From: Trinickia dinghuensis
GTDB lineage: Bacteria > Pseudomonadota > Gammaproteobacteria > Burkholderiales > Burkholderiaceae
Assembly: GCF_003367175.1 (NCBI RefSeq)
Contig: NZ_QRGA01000009.1
Span: 124,001 to 188,000, forward strand
Direction of reading: 5' to 3'
DNA length: 64,000 bases
Under the pieces are notes generated by a model that was not told the origin of the DNA, ran no database searches, and saw only the letters and a program-made list of their open reading frames with translations. The translations under genes and the position numbers were made by a program. This document shows positions 61,576 through 64,000 of the stretch, piece by piece; within the stretch, counting starts at the first letter, position 1; each line of letters begins with the position of its first letter.

Positions 61576-62142
61576 ATGACGTCGATCCTTTCGCCGCGGT
61601 TCGACCACCGTCTCGTCACGGAGCGCATCACGCTCGAGCCGGTCAGCCTCGTCTTTTCTCATCAAATGCTCGAGTATCAAATCGACAATCGAAAGCATTT
61701 GCAGCCGTGGGAGCCGCTGCGCCGAAGCGATTTTTTCACGCTCGACACGATGAGAAGCCGTGCTCGCGCAATGGCCGACAGCATGGCTTCGGGCGACGCG
61801 CTGCATTGGCTGATGTGCGAAGGCGACACCGTCATCGGCGAGTGCAATTTCACGAATATCGTCAGAGGGCCCTTTCTGGCCTGCCATCTCGGCTACTCGA
61901 TCGATCACCGGCGCGAAGGGAAAGGCTTGATGCGCGAGGCGCTGGCTGCGTCGATCGAATACGTCTTCGAACGCGAGGGGCTCCATCGGATCATGGCGAG
62001 CTATCGCCCCGAGAACACGCGCAGCGAGCGGCTATTGAAATCGCTCGGGTTCGAGCGCGAGGGCTACTCGCGTGCCTATTTGAAAATCAACGGCGCGTGG
62101 GCCGACCACGTACTGACTGCGCTCATCAATCCGGCGGTCTGA
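61576..62142 (+). CDS. GNAT-family N-acetyltransferase (RimJ-like)
   Basis: 188 residues. The acetyl-CoA-binding segment is LGYSIDHRREGKGLMREAL (R-x-x-G-x-G/A variation), then HRIMASYRPENTRSERLLKSLGFEREG. This pattern is typical of RimJ/RimL-type acetyltransferases acting on ribosomal proteins or small amines. Upstream is a gap of 190 bases with a tandem repeat. Monocistronic. Confidence 0.9.
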   Translation: MTSILSPRFDHRLVTERITLEPVSLVFSHQMLEYQIDNRKHLQPWEPLRRSDFFTLDTMRSRARAMADSMASGDALHWLMCEGDTVIGECNFTNIVRGPFLACHLGYSIDHRREGKGLMREALAASIEYVFEREGLHRIMASYRPENTRSERLLKSLGFEREGYSRAYLKINGAWADHVLTALINPAV

Positions 62143-62258
62143 ATACCGAATACCAACGACGCACGAACGACGCACGACCGCGGCTTTTCGCGAAAGGGGC
62201 TTGAATCCGTCGTACCAAGGGGACTATCCTGTCCCGTTGGTTTTTCGAGGGAGCGAGC

Positions 62259-63233
62259 ATGGACCGCATTCAGGCAATGGAAGTCTTTACCCGCGTCGTC
62301 GACGCGAACAGCTTCACGCGCGCGGCCGAAACGCTCGGCATGCCGCGCGCCTCGGTCACGACGATCATTCAAAACCTCGAAGGTTTCCTCGGCGTGCGGC
62401 TCATGCACCGGACGACGCGCAGGCTGTCGCTGACACCCGACGGCGCCGCGTACTACGAACATTGCATCAAGATCATCGGCGAAATCGCCGAGACCGATGC
62501 CAGCTTCCAAGCCGGCAACCGCAAGCCCAGCGGCCTGCTGCGCGTGCATATGCCGAGCTCGCTCGGCCGGCGCATCGTGATCCCCGCCTTGTCGACGTTC
62601 CATCAGCGCTATCCCGACGTCACGCTCGATCTCGGCTTATCGGATCGTCCCGTCGATCCGGTCGAGGAAGGCGTCGATTGCTTGATCCGCGTCGGTCCGC
62701 TCGAGGATTCGTCGATGGTGGCGCGCCGCATCGGCATGCTCAAGCGCGTCACCTGCGCCTCGCCGAGCTATCTCGCCAAGCACGGCGAGCCGAAGACCAT
62801 TGAAGAACTTGCCGACCACTACGCCGTGAGTTTCCGCGCCGCGCACGGCGGCCGGCCGATCCCGTGGGTCTTCGTGATCGACGGAGAAGCAGTCGAGGTC
62901 AAGATGAACAGCCTCGTGACCGTCAACGATGCCGACGCCTACACGACTTGTGCAATCGAAGGATTCGGCATGATCCAGCCGACGCTGTTCATGGCGCTGC
63001 CGCATCTGCTCGACGGCTCGCTCAAGGAAGTATTGACGGGCTCCAATCCGAAGCCGAAGCCGATTTCGATCGTCTACCCGCACAATCGGCATCTGTCCGC
63101 GAAGGTTCGCGTGTTCGCCGAATGGGTTGCGGAATTGTTCGATTCGATGCCGGCGCTCGAAGACGTCTCGCGTCCCGTCGGGCAGCCTAGCGCCAAGGAA
63201 AAGCGGCCGCGGCGCGATGCCGTGACGGCGTAA
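62259..63233 (+). CDS. LysR-family transcriptional regulator
   Basis: 324 residues. Helix-turn-helix MEVFTRVVDANSFTRAAETL and ASVTTIIQNLEGFLGVRLM; CrgA-type effector domain with GLLRVHMPSSLGRRI and DCLIRVGPLED. The C-terminal 25 residues are basic. GAGGGAGCGAGC precedes the ATG. Convergent with the AraC gene at the right edge. Confidence 0.92.
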   Translation: MDRIQAMEVFTRVVDANSFTRAAETLGMPRASVTTIIQNLEGFLGVRLMHRTTRRLSLTPDGAAYYEHCIKIIGEIAETDASFQAGNRKPSGLLRVHMPSSLGRRIVIPALSTFHQRYPDVTLDLGLSDRPVDPVEEGVDCLIRVGPLEDSSMVARRIGMLKRVTCASPSYLAKHGEPKTIEELADHYAVSFRAAHGGRPIPWVFVIDGEAVEVKMNSLVTVNDADAYTTCAIEGFGMIQPTLFMALPHLLDGSLKEVLTGSNPKPKPISIVYPHNRHLSAKVRVFAEWVAELFDSMPALEDVSRPVGQPSAKEKRPRRDAVTA

Positions 63234-63285
63234 GGCCACGCGTGCGTTGCAAGCGCCGGGCCGGCGCGGCCGATGCACGGCCGGC

Positions 63286-64000
63286 TCAATGCGCCTTCGC
63301 TCCATCGATCTCGACGAAGCGAGGCGCCCTCGCCGGCTCGAGCGGCGAGGGCGCCGCCCGCCACGCGGCAGGGGTCATATCCGTTTCACGCTTGAACGCG
63401 CGCTGAAAGGCCGCATCCGACGCATAACCGACCGCCTCGCCGATCGCCGCGACGGACTGTTCGGTTTCCTTGAGCAGCCTGCCGGCTTCGGCGATGCGCA
63501 CCCGCGTCACGAATTCGGCGGGTGTCATGCCCGCTGCCGCGCCGAAGCTGCGAATCAGCGACGACCTCGACATATTGGCGATCTCGCCCATGTCCTCGAT
63601 CGTCCACGCCTGCCCGGGCGCGCGAACGATACGCATCGCCAGTTCGCGCAGGCGCGGATGCGCCGCCAGGGCGATCATGCCGACCGGCGCCTGCTCGGCG
63701 TCGACGGCCGCACGCAAGGCCAGCCCGAACAGCGCGGCGGACAAGTGCCGTAATACGGCCGCGTAGCCAGGCTCGGGGCGGTCGCTTTCCTCTTTCATCA
63801 GGCCCAGCAAACGGTTCAGCCGCGATGGCGCGGCATCCGCTCCGTCATGGCCGTTTTGCTCGCCGGCCGGCCGCGCGCGCACGATAACGTAATTCGGCAG
63901 CAAGGACCGGTAAAGACGCCAGGCCGCGTAGCCGAACACGAATCGCCCGCAGAGCATGACGGTTGCCTCGCCCGGCGTTTCGCGCACCGTGACGGTTCCG
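63286..64000 (-). CDS. AraC-family regulator, cupin type (5' end outside window)
   Basis: At least 238 residues; the gene starts beyond the right edge, because the frame is open to position 64000. The N-terminal part looks like an AraC-type cupin (VMLCGRFVFGYAAW, LLPNYVIVRARP). Two helix-turn-helix units follow: WTIEDMGEIANMSRSSLIRSFGA and QSVAAIGEAVGYASDAAFQRAFKR. Cupin-AraC regulators of this group often control efflux or oxidoreductase genes. It is convergent with the LysR gene at 62259. Confidence 0.9.
   Translation of the reverse strand, partial: GTVTVRETPGEATVMLCGRFVFGYAAWRLYRSLLPNYVIVRARPAGEQNGHDGADAAPSRLNRLLGLMKEESDRPEPGYAAVLRHLSAALFGLALRAAVDAEQAPVGMIALAAHPRLRELAMRIVRAPGQAWTIEDMGEIANMSRSSLIRSFGAAAGMTPAEFVTRVRIAEAGRLLKETEQSVAAIGEAVGYASDAAFQRAFKRETDMTPAAWRAAPSPLEPARAPRFVEIDGAKAH

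Overview
The window is high-GC, gene-dense DNA of a Burkholderia-type betaproteobacterium. The organism is inferred from the Burkholderia-type porin, a DUF4148 protein, an abundance of LysR, AraC and NarL-type regulators, GlxA-like regulators and a YdeP-like oxidoreductase; Paraburkholderia, Trinickia or Caballeronia are plausible genera. No rRNA, tRNA, CRISPR array or intact insertion sequence was seen. The dense accessory regulation resembles a secondary chromosome, but that is inference.

Layout. 1-5.9 kb is a signalling block: a truncated PAS-PAS histidine kinase, two stand-alone receiver proteins, a small protein followed by stacked terminators, and a CHASE-PAS kinase overlapping its NarL-type regulator. 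5.9-10.8 kb holds a possible HPF-like protein, a protein ending in thirteen Cys-containing 13-residue repeats, and the large CHASE-PAS-GAF-GGDEF-EAL protein that precedes it by four bases. 11-20.7 kb carries a porin, LysR, DoxX, a secreted beta-propeller plus creatininase pair, a DedA-rhodanese fusion, DUF4148, a transglutaminase-like protein and a PcaD-like hydrolase. 20.8-28.1 kb holds a LysR regulator, a second NarL-type regulator/kinase pair in reversed order, pirin, a 1 kb gene-free AT-richer stretch, a GlxA-type regulator and a glycosyltransferase.

28.5-33.3 kb is an accessory chemosensory operon (soluble double-PAS MCP, CheR, CheD, triple CheW) behind a FliA-like promoter. 34.1-38.1 kb is a LexA-box operon of a FAN1-like VRR-NUC nuclease and a nuclease-helicase of the DinG/XPD type. 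38.3-40.3 kb has small metabolic genes. 40.4-49.0 kb is an RND efflux operon divergent from a YdeP-type molybdopterin oxidoreductase. 49.0-53.6 kb is an accessory patch: decayed LysR and MFS genes, an AT-richer orphan gene, a two-gene orphan operon with its own terminator and a second LexA-box gene. 53.6-64 kb returns to core-like content: AlaX/threonine aldolase, AraC/LysR overlap, NmrA-like reductase, HAD, D-amino-acid PLP enzyme, acetyltransferase and further LysR/AraC regulators.

The main themes are signal transduction (four NarL-family parts with HisKA_3 kinases, c-di-GMP, chemotaxis), DNA-damage response (two near-identical LexA boxes) and envelope or stress functions. The strongest candidates for something undescribed are the Cys-repeat protein coupled to the c-di-GMP protein (6.4-7.3 kb) and the orphan operons at 49.9-53.1 kb. 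Functions are assigned by reading motifs in the translations; no database search was run.
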